DNA of 56,600 bases, taken from an uncultured Eubacteriales bacterium (GTDB lineage Bacteria > Bacillota > Clostridia > Oscillospirales > CAG-272). The notes beneath the pieces are model-generated. The model was not told the DNA's origin. It made no database searches and was given only the letters and a program-made list of their open reading frames with translations. A program made the translations under genes and the position numbers. Shown in pieces: positions 49,696 through 56,600 of the stretch; the first letter of the stretch is position 1, and every line of letters begins with the position of its first letter. Where the stretch lies: contig CATYXQ010000007.1 in assembly GCA_958414825.1 (NCBI GenBank), positions 1 to 56,600 on the forward strand, in the 5' to 3' direction.

Positions 49696-51201
49696 ATGAA
49701 AAAAATACTCGCCCTGCTGCTCGCCGCTCTGATGCTCTGCCCGCTGTTCATCGCGTGCAAAGATTCAGAAGAAAATCCCGACATAACGAACAGTTCCGTC
49801 CCCGACGTCACCGTCCCCGTTGTAGAAGAGGACACACCGGATCTTCCCTCTCCCGAGGAGATCGGCGACATTTCCGGAGATTTCAACATTCTGGTTTCCG
49901 GAAACTATGCCCGCAACGACTTCAAATCGGACGGCGAGGGCGGCACCGCAGTTGAAACGGCGATTTACCGCCGCAATATGTACATCAAAGACACCTATGA
50001 CGTAGATATTCTGAACGAGGACATCATCCGTTTTGGTTCCGCCAACGGAAGCGGCGACGGCTATGCCAAAATCTACATGGATTATATGGCCGGAGAGACG
50101 AACTACGACGCGGCCATGGTCGGTACATCCGACGTTGCGACACTGGCCTACAGCGGTTATATTCATGACCTCAACGACATTCCCCATCTGGATCTTTCCA
50201 AGGATTACTGGGATCAGAAAGCGAACGCGGATCTTGCGATCAATGGGAAAATGTATTACACGACTGGCGACATCAGCACGGTGGACAACGTAACCACGCA
50301 CGCCATGATCTTCAACAAAGACATGCTCAAGGCCTATGAACTGGACGATCCCTATCAGCTTGTGCGCGAGGGCAAATGGACGCTCGAAACGCTGGGCACA
50401 TTGGTTCGTCAGGTCGGCGAGGATGCAAACCAGGACGGCATTTACAACGAAAATGACATTTACGGCCTTTTGACCTGGAACGACCCGATGCTCGCCATTT
50501 TGGCGGGCGCCGGAGAAAAGATCTGCACCATCAACGCGGACGGACTGATCGAACTGTCTTTCTACAGCGAGCGCGTCGTCAGCCTGTACGACACGTTTAC
50601 CAATCTTGTCTATGACAATACGCACGTCTACAACTACCAGTACGACTATCAGCTGGGCAAGGGAACGCCCTCGTCCGTCTGGGACACCAACCGAATCAAG
50701 ATGTTTGACAGCAACCAGGCGGTCTTCTACTTCAACCTTTTGACCGTGGTTGAAAAGCACCGCGACAGTGAAACCGATTTCGGTATTCTTCCTTATCCGA
50801 AATTTGATGCGGAACAGGCGGACTACGGCCATATGGTCAGCGCGTTCCACTGCTCGTTCCTCTGCGTACCCGAAATGTCCAAGGATTTCGAGCGCACCGG
50901 CATCATTTTGGAAGAGCTTGCTTACCAGGGCAAAAAACTGCTCACGCCCGCGTACTATGACCAGACGCTTGTCGGTCAGTATACGCGCGATGAGGAAAGC
51001 GTAGATATGCTCGACATCATTTTCTCCTCCCGCGTTTACGATGTGGGTATCTATTACAACATCGGAACGTATAAGGATCAGCTTGCCAGAATGTTTACAC
51101 AGCGCACGCCGATCGCTTCCATGTACGAAACCTACCACAATACGGCGGATACTAAAATCAATCAGATCAACTCCATTTTCCAAGTCGTATCCGGCGACTG
51201 A
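49696..51201 (+). CDS. Extracellular solute-binding lipoprotein, sugar ABC type
   Basis: The N-terminus MKKILALLLAALMLCPLFIA is a type II signal peptide with lipobox LFIA-C21, so the protein is a membrane lipoprotein; a Glu/Asp/Pro-rich tether follows. The 501-residue body fits a family 1 carbohydrate-binding protein (YTTGDISTVDNVTTHAMIFNKD and REGKWTLETLGTLVRQ are typical). AGGAGG lies upstream. The matching permeases and ATPase are not in the window; a terminator follows directly. It probably feeds sugars to the adjacent glycosidase. Confidence 0.87.
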   Translation: MKKILALLLAALMLCPLFIACKDSEENPDITNSSVPDVTVPVVEEDTPDLPSPEEIGDISGDFNILVSGNYARNDFKSDGEGGTAVETAIYRRNMYIKDTYDVDILNEDIIRFGSANGSGDGYAKIYMDYMAGETNYDAAMVGTSDVATLAYSGYIHDLNDIPHLDLSKDYWDQKANADLAINGKMYYTTGDISTVDNVTTHAMIFNKDMLKAYELDDPYQLVREGKWTLETLGTLVRQVGEDANQDGIYNENDIYGLLTWNDPMLAILAGAGEKICTINADGLIELSFYSERVVSLYDTFTNLVYDNTHVYNYQYDYQLGKGTPSSVWDTNRIKMFDSNQAVFYFNLLTVVEKHRDSETDFGILPYPKFDAEQADYGHMVSAFHCSFLCVPEMSKDFERTGIILEELAYQGKKLLTPAYYDQTLVGQYTRDEESVDMLDIIFSSRVYDVGIYYNIGTYKDQLARMFTQRTPIASMYETYHNTADTKINQINSIFQVVSGD

Positions 51202-51263
51202 AAACATGCATCGTAAAAAGGGACTCCGCCTGCGCGGTGTGATCGGAAATTCAGTTCATGTTC

Positions 51264-51306
51264 AGAGAAGCGGTATAGCGAAAACGCTATACCGCTTCTC
51301 TTTTTT
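51264..51306 (+). terminator. Terminator of the carbohydrate locus
   Basis: GAGAAGCGGTATAGCG pairs perfectly with its complement around AAAA, followed by six T. Confidence 0.92.
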
Positions 51307-51387
51307 CTTTTGCAGGGCTTGTTCTGTTTCTATTTTTCCATTGTTTGCAAATTTTCCATTGTTTGCAAAAAAATTGCCGTGCTTTTA

Positions 51388-51417
51388 TTGACTTTCAGTC
51401 AATGACTGTGATATAAT
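51388..51417 (+). promoter_or_regulatory. Promoter with overlapping palindromic operator of the TetR gene
   Basis: TTGACT (51388-51393) and TATAAT (51412-51417) are 18 bp apart. TTGACTTTCAGTCAA (51388-51402) is a perfect inverted repeat covering the -35 box, and a second AGTCAATGACT palindrome overlaps it, as expected for TetR autorepression. Confidence 0.8.
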
Positions 51418-51449
51418 GAAACTGCAATCCGGAAAAGGAGCGATATTCT

Positions 51450-52049
51450 ATGACAAACAGGCAGCTGGCGGCACTGGAAACAAGAAAAAAATTAGTGGAA
51501 ACTGCAAAACAGATCATCTATGACAAAGGACTGACCAATACGTCCGTTGATGAAATCACAGAAAAATGCGGGGTTTCCAAAGGAACTTTCTATACCTATT
51601 TTAAGCGGAAAGAAGATATTGTATTTGAACTCAGCAGAGGAATGTTCGATGAGATTATGGAAAAAGCAAAAGCGTTTGACGGCACAATCATAGAGCAAAT
51701 TGAAAACTATATGGTCAATTTTGCGGGATATATTGACCAATCAGGCGTAAAACTCTGTCAGGAATGGATGCGAAACGTCGTATGTCCAGAACTGGTAACC
51801 GATGCGTTCGATAAGGTCAAGTTGAAGAAAGATATTCTAAATGCGGAAGCTTTGTTGCGATACGGCGTTGAAAAAGGCGCGTTAAAACAAAACTGCCCCG
51901 TCGAATTGCTCGCAAATACAATCACAGATTTATTGTACGGGCAGGCGCTGTGTTGGGCAATGAGCGGCGGCGCATATAGTTATACGCAACGGACAAAAGA
52001 TTTTTGCGACCGTCTTTTATTCTCACTTTTCAAAAATTATTTAGTATAA
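51450..52049 (+). CDS. TetR/AcrR-family repressor
   Basis: The 199 residues begin with a TetR HTH: ALETRKKLVETAKQIIYDKG, TSVDEITEKCGVSKGTFYTY and FKRKEDIVFELS. The C-terminal ligand domain is helical. AAAAGGAG precedes the ATG. It is followed 14 nt downstream by the decarboxylase/cupin gene, so it heads an operon with the redox genes and likely represses it until an unknown ligand is present. Confidence 0.93.
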   Translation: MTNRQLAALETRKKLVETAKQIIYDKGLTNTSVDEITEKCGVSKGTFYTYFKRKEDIVFELSRGMFDEIMEKAKAFDGTIIEQIENYMVNFAGYIDQSGVKLCQEWMRNVVCPELVTDAFDKVKLKKDILNAEALLRYGVEKGALKQNCPVELLANTITDLLYGQALCWAMSGGAYSYTQRTKDFCDRLLFSLFKNYLV

Positions 52050-52063
52050 AGGAGGAAACGGGC

Positions 52064-52801
52064 ATGAAAGAAAAACAAACGGCAGGCAGAGAGGGTTTGG
52101 GAGAATTTGCTCCTAAATTTGCTGAACTCAATGACGACGTGCTGTTCGGTGAAGTATGGTCGAGAGACGAGCTCTCTTTGAAAATGCGCTCAATCCTGAC
52201 AATCAGCGCGCTTGTCAGTAAAGGAATGATTGACAATTCCTTTGCCTATCATTTGCAGACGGCAAAGAAAAACGGCGTGACAAAAAACGAAATGGCGGAA
52301 ATACTCACGCACCTCGCCTTTTATGCGGGCTGGCCCAACGCCTGGGCGGCTTTCCGTATGGCAAAGGAAGTTTATCCAAACGACGGCGAAAAAGAACCGC
52401 ACGGCGGGATGTTCGGGTTAGGAGAGCCGAACGCGGCGTTTGCAAAGTTCTTTGTCGGCAATTCTTACTTAAAACCGCTCACGGATCCGCAAGAAACGGT
52501 CTTTATGGCAAACGTAACTTTCGAGCCGAAGTGCCGTAACAATTGGCATATTCATAAAGCGGATAAAGGCGGCGGACAAATTCTGCTCTGCGTAAGCGGC
52601 AGAGGCTGGTATCAGGAATGGGGCAAACCCGCGCAGGAACTGCACGAGGGCGACGCCGTGACCATTCCCGCCGGCGTAAAACATTGGCACGGCGCGGTCA
52701 GAGACAGTTGGTTTTCGCATATTGCCGTAGAGGTTCCGGGCGAGAATGCTTCCAATGTGTGGTTAGAACCTGTAACGGATGAAGAATACGATAAATTATA
52801 A
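52064..52801 (+). CDS. Carboxymuconolactone decarboxylase-like and cupin fusion protein
   Basis: The ATG at 52064 has AAAGGAGG upstream; 245 residues. Residues 10-105 form an AhpD/CMD-like helical domain (MRSILTISALVSKGMIDNSF and MAEILTHLAFYAGWPNAWAA) without the CxxC pair of peroxidase-type AhpD. Residues about 140-240 are a cupin with the metal motif NWHIHKADKGGGQ and a later HWHG. Such fusions are frequent next to TetR regulators and flavoproteins in Clostridia; a role in quinone or electrophile detoxification is an inference. Confidence 0.88.
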   Translation: MKEKQTAGREGLGEFAPKFAELNDDVLFGEVWSRDELSLKMRSILTISALVSKGMIDNSFAYHLQTAKKNGVTKNEMAEILTHLAFYAGWPNAWAAFRMAKEVYPNDGEKEPHGGMFGLGEPNAAFAKFFVGNSYLKPLTDPQETVFMANVTFEPKCRNNWHIHKADKGGGQILLCVSGRGWYQEWGKPAQELHEGDAVTIPAGVKHWHGAVRDSWFSHIAVEVPGENASNVWLEPVTDEEYDKL

Positions 52802-52812
52802 GGAGTTTATCT

Positions 52813-52953
52813 ATGAGCAAAAAGATTTTAGTAGCCTATTTTTCTGCAAGCGGCGTTACAAAACAGGGGGCAAAATTGCTTTCGGAAGCGGCGAATGCCG
52901 ATTTATTTGAAATGCAACCTGCAATTCCCTATACAGACGCCGATTTAAATTAG
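52813..52953 (+). pseudogene. Truncated flavodoxin gene
   Basis: A frame starting at ATG 52813 with AAGGAG upstream encodes a flavodoxin N-terminus (MSKKILVAYFSASGVTKQGA, then AIPYTDADLN) and stops at TAG after 46 residues, exactly where the family normally continues with N-W. About 60 nt of unrelated frame follow before the next gene; a stretch reading SRFAKIVEERKKELVKGE in another frame suggests an internal deletion. Without the FMN-binding remainder it cannot be functional as a flavodoxin. Confidence 0.8.
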
Positions 52954-53012
52954 TCGGTTTGCAAAGATCGTAGAAGAACGTAAAAAAGAATTGGTAAAAG
53001 GAGAATATCATC

Positions 53013-53549
53013 ATGAAAAAGGTACTGATTTTATCGGGCAGCCCCCGGAAAGGCGGAAATTCCGATCTGCTCTGCGACGAGTTTATGCGCGGAGCAATCG
53101 AAAGCGGCAACGAGGTGGAAAAAATCAGAGTCGCCGATAAAAAGATAGCGCCCTGCCGGGCGTGCGACTATTGCAAAAAGAGCGGGGGCAAGTGCGCCGT
53201 TGCCGACGATATGGCAGACGTCTTACAGAAGATGATTGACGCAGACGTCATTGTGCTTGCAAGTCCCGTGTATTTCTATTCCATTGATGCACAGCTAAAA
53301 GCCGTAATCGACAGAACGGTTGCCCGTTGGTTGGAAGTGAAAAACAAAGAATTTTATTATATCGCAACCTGTGCGGACGAAGAAAAACAGTCTGCCGAAA
53401 GAACCTTTGAGTGTTTCCGCGGCTATGCCGACTGCGTTGAGGGGGCAGAGGAAAAGGGCGTTATTTACGGCGTGGGCGCGTATGAAAAAGGCGCAGTAAA
53501 AAATACCCCAGCCCTTGCTCAGGCTTATCAAATGGGCAAAAGCGTATAA
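53013..53549 (+). CDS. NAD(P)H-dependent FMN reductase / iron-sulfur flavoprotein-like
   Basis: The 178 residues have the flavodoxin-like FMN loop SGSPRKGGNSDLL at about 8-20, SPVYFYSIDAQLKAVIDR, and a compact cysteine motif C48-x2-C51-x2-C54-x6-C61. That spacing matches the iron-sulfur cluster motif of Isf flavoproteins, although many relatives keep some cysteines without a cluster. AAAAGGAG lies upstream. It ends the TetR operon. Confidence 0.88.
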   Translation: MKKVLILSGSPRKGGNSDLLCDEFMRGAIESGNEVEKIRVADKKIAPCRACDYCKKSGGKCAVADDMADVLQKMIDADVIVLASPVYFYSIDAQLKAVIDRTVARWLEVKNKEFYYIATCADEEKQSAERTFECFRGYADCVEGAEEKGVIYGVGAYEKGAVKNTPALAQAYQMGKSV

Positions 53550-53879
53550 AAGTACAAAAATGACGCGGTTTCAAGAAAAAAACACAGCAGAATAAGGAAA
53601 GGGGCGGATTGCCCCTTTCGAGACGGAACAGGCAGGAAATCCGCTTTCCCCTTGCGCGGACGAAGCGCTCGAAATGAATGCCTCATCAAATCTATTATAA
53701 TCAGGAAAACAGGGCGATAAGGCGCGGCGGCCGGGTGTTTGAACGGCTGTGCGCTTTTGCCGGGACAATCAAAAAAGTTCCTTGACTTTGCCGTGCGCCT
53801 ATGCTAAAATAATTCTGGAAAAGTCTGAAGTCCGTTACGCGGGCAACAGTCAGAATATCACGGATTGGAGATATGGATA
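53550..53879 (+). other. Intergenic region before the SCIFF gene
   Basis: The 330 bp contain a small hairpin (AAAGGGGC/GCCCCTTT near 53598-53619, no clear T-run), sequence without a convincing gene, and the SCIFF promoter at 53782-53810. Confidence 0.55.
53782..53810 (+). promoter_or_regulatory. Promoter of the SCIFF locus
   Basis: TTGACT (53782-53787) and TAAAAT (53805-53810) are 17 bp apart, with a TGC extended -10 motif. Confidence 0.82.
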
Positions 53880-54026
53880 ATGGAAAGAATCAAAACGCTG
53901 GAGACCCGTTCTCTGTGTGAGAGCGCCAAAAACGGCGGCTGCGGCGAATGCCAGACTTCTTGCCAGTCTGCTTGTAAGACCAGCTGCGGTGTTGCAAACC
54001 AGAAGTGCGAGAACGACGCGAAATAA
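53880..54026 (+). CDS. SCIFF ranthipeptide precursor (six-cysteine in forty-five residues)
   Basis: A 48-residue frame starts at ATG 53880 with GGAG 9 nt upstream. It begins MERIKTLETRSL and contains the diagnostic cluster CGECQTSCQSACKTSCG. SCIFF peptides are nearly universal in Clostridia and are crosslinked by a dedicated radical SAM enzyme that forms Cys-to-alpha- or side-chain-carbon thioethers (ranthipeptides); they have been linked to population-level control in some clostridia. This copy has seven cysteines (13, 21, 24, 28, 32, 36, 43) rather than six: C13 is extra. The maturase gene follows. Confidence 0.93.
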   Translation: MERIKTLETRSLCESAKNGGCGECQTSCQSACKTSCGVANQKCENDAK

Positions 54027-54044
54027 GCGCTTTGCTTGCCTGTT

Positions 54045-54078
54045 CAAAGAATGCCGCCGGACTCGGCGGCATTCTTTG
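54045..54078 (+). promoter_or_regulatory. Attenuator-like hairpin between the SCIFF gene and its maturase
   Basis: CAAAGAATGCCGCCG pairs perfectly with its complement around GACT. Only GGGTTT follows, not a long T-run, so partial termination or RNA protection is more likely than full termination. This would give more precursor than enzyme. Confidence 0.7.
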
Positions 54079-54137
54079 GGTTTGCCTCAAAAAATCACTT
54101 TCCGGACTGTTCCGAAAATACCCGCGGAGGAATCTTT

Positions 54138-55520
54138 ATGGTACATCAATATAAATTAAACAACTATAATATCGTGCTGGACACCTGTTCCGGCTCCGTA
54201 CATTCGGTAGACGACGTGGCCTACGACATGATCGCGCTGTATCCCGAAAAATCCCCGGAGGAAATCATAGCGGCCATGCTTGAAAAATACGGCGCGCGGC
54301 CGGATGTGACCGAGGCGGATCTGCGCCTGTGCCTGTCCGACATTGAAAATCTGAAAAGCGCCGGAAAGCTGTTCACGCCCGACACCTTTGCCGATATGGC
54401 CGGCGCGCTCAAACAGCGCGGCGGCAACGTTATCAAAGCGCTCTGTCTGCATGTAGCGCACACCTGCAACTTAAACTGCTCGTATTGCTTTGCCAGCCAG
54501 GGAAAATACCACGGCGACCGCGCGCTGATGAGCTTTGAGGTCGGCAAGCGCGCGCTCGACTTTTTGATTGAAAATTCCGGAACGCGCAAAAATCTTGAGG
54601 TAGACTTTTTTGGCGGCGAACCGCTGATGAACTGGGACGTGGTCAAACAGCTTGTCGTCTATGCGCGTTCCTGCGAAAAAATACACGGCAAAAATTTCCG
54701 TTTTACCCTGACCACAAACGGTATGCTGATCGACGACGACGTGATTGATTTTGCCAATCGGGAAATGAGCAACGTAGTGCTCAGTCTGGACGGCCGGCGG
54801 GAAATTCACGACCGGCTGCGCGTCGATTACGCGGGCAACGGAAGCTATGACAAAATCGTACCTAAGTTTCAGAAGCTCATTGCGGCCAGAAACGGAAAAA
54901 ACTACTATATGCGCGGCACCTTTACCCATGCCAACCCGGATTTTACAAACGATGTGTTCCACATGGCCGATCTCGGCTTTACGGAACTGAGCATGGAACC
55001 GGCGGTTCTGCCGCCGGACGATCCCGCCGCCCTGAACGCGGAGGATCTGGAAACCGTCAAGCGGGAGTACGAACTGCTCGCTGCGGACATGCTTCGGCGA
55101 GAAGCAGAGGGGAAACCCATCACGTTCTATCACTACATGCTCGATCTGAGCGAGGGGCCGTGCATCTACAAACGCATTTCAGGCTGCGGCTCAGGCACGG
55201 AGTATATGGCTGTGACCCCATGGGGCGATTTGTATCCCTGTCATCAGTTTGTGGGCGAGGAGGCCTACAAGCTCGGCAACATCTGGGACGGTGTCACCAA
55301 TAAGGAACTGCGCGAAAGCTTTCGGAACTGCAACGCCTACAGCCGCCCGGAATGCGCCGACTGCTGGGCAAAGCTGTACTGTTCGGGCGGATGCGCCGCA
55401 AACGCCTACCACGCAACGGGCAGCATCAGGGGCGTCTACAAGCCCGGCTGTGAACTTTTCCGCAAACGCATTGAATGCGCAATCATGATGCGGGTAGCCG
55501 AGCAGGATCTACATAAATGA
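54138..55520 (+). CDS. SCIFF radical SAM maturase (thioether-forming)
   Basis: The ATG at 54138 (MVHQYKLNNYNIVLDTCSGS) has GGAGG 6-7 nt upstream; 460 residues. Order: an N-terminal RiPP-recognition-like domain (about 1-95), the radical SAM core with C110-NLN-C114-SY-C117, and a SPASM/twitch C-terminus with CGSGTEYMAVTPWGDLYPCH and a final cluster CADCWAKLYCSGGCAANAYH. The conserved layout is that of CteB-like SCIFF maturases. It overlaps the following gene by 4 nt (ATGA). Confidence 0.95.
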   Translation: MVHQYKLNNYNIVLDTCSGSVHSVDDVAYDMIALYPEKSPEEIIAAMLEKYGARPDVTEADLRLCLSDIENLKSAGKLFTPDTFADMAGALKQRGGNVIKALCLHVAHTCNLNCSYCFASQGKYHGDRALMSFEVGKRALDFLIENSGTRKNLEVDFFGGEPLMNWDVVKQLVVYARSCEKIHGKNFRFTLTTNGMLIDDDVIDFANREMSNVVLSLDGRREIHDRLRVDYAGNGSYDKIVPKFQKLIAARNGKNYYMRGTFTHANPDFTNDVFHMADLGFTELSMEPAVLPPDDPAALNAEDLETVKREYELLAADMLRREAEGKPITFYHYMLDLSEGPCIYKRISGCGSGTEYMAVTPWGDLYPCHQFVGEEAYKLGNIWDGVTNKELRESFRNCNAYSRPECADCWAKLYCSGGCAANAYHATGSIRGVYKPGCELFRKRIECAIMMRVAEQDLHK

Positions 55521-56600
55521 ATACGCCTATTTTGGATTTTCTGAACCGGTACGTTTCCTCCGGCGTATCAAGGTTCCACATGCCGGGACACAAGGGCCGC
55601 ACCTTTCTCGGCTGCGAACCTTTTGACATCACCGAAATCGACGGCGCGGACTCGCTGTACGAAGCCGACGGCGTCATTGCACAAAGCGAAGCCAACGCGG
55701 CGGCGCTCTTCGGCAGCGCGCAGACGCTGTATTCCACAGAGGGATCCAGTCAGTGCATCCGGGCGATGCTGTATCTTTTGCTGACCTGCCGGAAAGAAAA
55801 CGCGTCCCCGGTCATTTTGGCCGGACGAAATGCGCATAAAGCCTTTATTTACGCGGCGGCGCTCCTGGATTTTGAGGTAATTTGGCTGTGGCCGGAGGAA
55901 AACCGCTCTCTGTGCAGCTGCCAAATCTCCGAAAACCAGCTTGAAGCGGCGCTTTCCGGCATGAAAGCCGCTCCGGCCGCCGTATATCTGACAAGCCCGG
56001 ACTATTTAGGCGGTACGGCGGACATTGCGGCGCTCGCAGCCGTCTGTCACCGGCACGGCGTTCCGCTTGCCGTAGACAACGCGCACGGCGCCTATCTGCA
56101 TTTTTTGCAAACGCCCCGCCATCCGCTGGATCTCGGCGCGGACATCTGCTGCGACAGCGCGCACAAAACGCTTCCGGTGCTGACCGGCGGCGCCTATCTG
56201 CACATTTCAAAAAACGCGCCCGCCGCCTACGGCGCCAACGCCAACAGCGCCATGGCGCTGTTCGGCTCCACAAGCCCCTCCTACCTGATTCTCGCTTCGC
56301 TCGACCATTGCTGCCGCTATCTTACCGAGGGGTACCGCGAACGTCTTTCGCAGACCGCCGCTAAGCTTTGTACGCTGCGAAGCGAACTGCAAAGCCGCGG
56401 TCTGCTTCTGCCCGAAAGCGATCCGCTGCGGCTGACCTTTGAGGCGGCGGGACGCGGATTTACGCTATCCGAGCGCCTGCGCGCCTTTGGCGGCGTATGC
56501 GAATACGCGGATCCCGATTTTCTTGTGCTGATGCTGACGCCGGAAAATACAGAAGAGGATTTTAAACTGATTTTAAATGCGTTTGAGAACCCCGGTTTCT
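55517..56600 (+). CDS. PLP-dependent Orn/Lys/Arg decarboxylase family protein, incomplete
   Basis: The frame starts at ATG 55517, overlapping the maturase stop, and stays open to the window end, giving the first 361 residues. It shows the fold-type I decarboxylase features FHMPGHKGR near the N-terminus, TEGSSQCIRAML, LAVDNAHGAYL and the PLP-lysine motif DSAHKT with K217. Proteins of this family in Firmicutes are arginine or lysine decarboxylases or uncharacterised aminotransferase-like enzymes. The remaining C-terminal part lies outside the window. Confidence 0.87.
   Translation, partial: MNTPILDFLNRYVSSGVSRFHMPGHKGRTFLGCEPFDITEIDGADSLYEADGVIAQSEANAAALFGSAQTLYSTEGSSQCIRAMLYLLLTCRKENASPVILAGRNAHKAFIYAAALLDFEVIWLWPEENRSLCSCQISENQLEAALSGMKAAPAAVYLTSPDYLGGTADIAALAAVCHRHGVPLAVDNAHGAYLHFLQTPRHPLDLGADICCDSAHKTLPVLTGGAYLHISKNAPAAYGANANSAMALFGSTSPSYLILASLDHCCRYLTEGYRERLSQTAAKLCTLRSELQSRGLLLPESDPLRLTFEAAGRGFTLSERLRAFGGVCEYADPDFLVLMLTPENTEEDFKLILNAFENPGF

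Noticed and set aside
53917..54159. An 80-residue + strand frame overlapping the SCIFF gene
   Set aside because: It is out of frame with the SCIFF peptide, whose sequence, ribosome site and neighbour maturase leave no doubt about the true frame.
1..56600. tRNA, rRNA, tmRNA or 6S RNA genes
   Set aside because: No T-loop/acceptor patterns or rRNA signatures were seen by eye; a covariance-model search would be needed to exclude small RNAs fully.

Overview
The window is about 56.6 kb of a moderately GC-rich chromosome from a Gram-positive, very probably endospore-forming member of the Clostridia, likely an anaerobic gut lineage. The evidence is gene content: YabP/YabQ, a SpoVB-type flippase, a SpoIIQ-like M23 peptidase, a CdaA/CdaR pair, HemZ, a V-type ATPase operon in the Enterococcus ntp order, and a SCIFF ranthipeptide precursor with its radical SAM maturase. 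Shine-Dalgarno sites are mostly GGAGG-like, and TTG or GTG starts recur. No rRNA, tRNA, CRISPR array, transposase or known riboswitch was recognised.

Layout. 1-3046: a BceAB-type ABC exporter followed by a translationally coupled 36-residue membrane peptide. 3410-17149: a mainly housekeeping + strand run: cdaA, cdaR, a COG2509 flavoprotein, recJ, rel, dtd, hemZ, a uridine kinase-like gene, a SpoVB-like flippase and mazG. 17282-23337: HU, an aminoglycoside nucleotidyltransferase-like gene, the rqcP-yabP-yabQ-divIC cluster, an orphan fumarase alpha subunit, a secreted beta-lactamase-fold protein and an Sfp-type transferase. 23338-27240: an AT-rich accessory island with an AbiE type IV toxin-antitoxin operon, small ribbon-helix-helix and DUF3791 proteins and an unrecognised double-HTH protein. 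27330-36014 (- strand): a complete nine-gene V-ATPase operon with a Na+-type rotor signature. 36324-42500 (- strand): RHH and SPFH genes, then alpha/beta hydrolase, membrane-anchored MurF and D-Ala-D-Ala ligase-like genes as one operon, then the SpoIIQ-like peptidase. 42781-44049: a zinc-ribbon membrane protein. 44140-51201: a carbohydrate locus (AraC regulator, DUF5107/TPR protein, GH5-like glycosidase, sugar-binding lipoprotein). 51450-53549: a TetR-controlled redox cassette with a broken flavodoxin gene. 53880-56600: SCIFF precursor, maturase and a PLP-dependent decarboxylase-like gene cut by the window end.

Most distinctive observations. (1) The abiE promoter is bracketed by a perfect 46-bp palindrome just upstream of the -35 box and a degenerate copy just after the start site, and an identical palindrome lies past the 3' end of the operon. 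(2) The SCIFF precursor has a seventh cysteine, and a hairpin without a T-run separates it from the maturase. (3) The MurF-like ligase has membrane segments in place of its usual N-terminal domain and is paired with a divergent Ddl. (4) An intergenic region carries two identical 64-bp repeats around further hairpins. All functional calls come from reading motifs by eye; no database search was possible.
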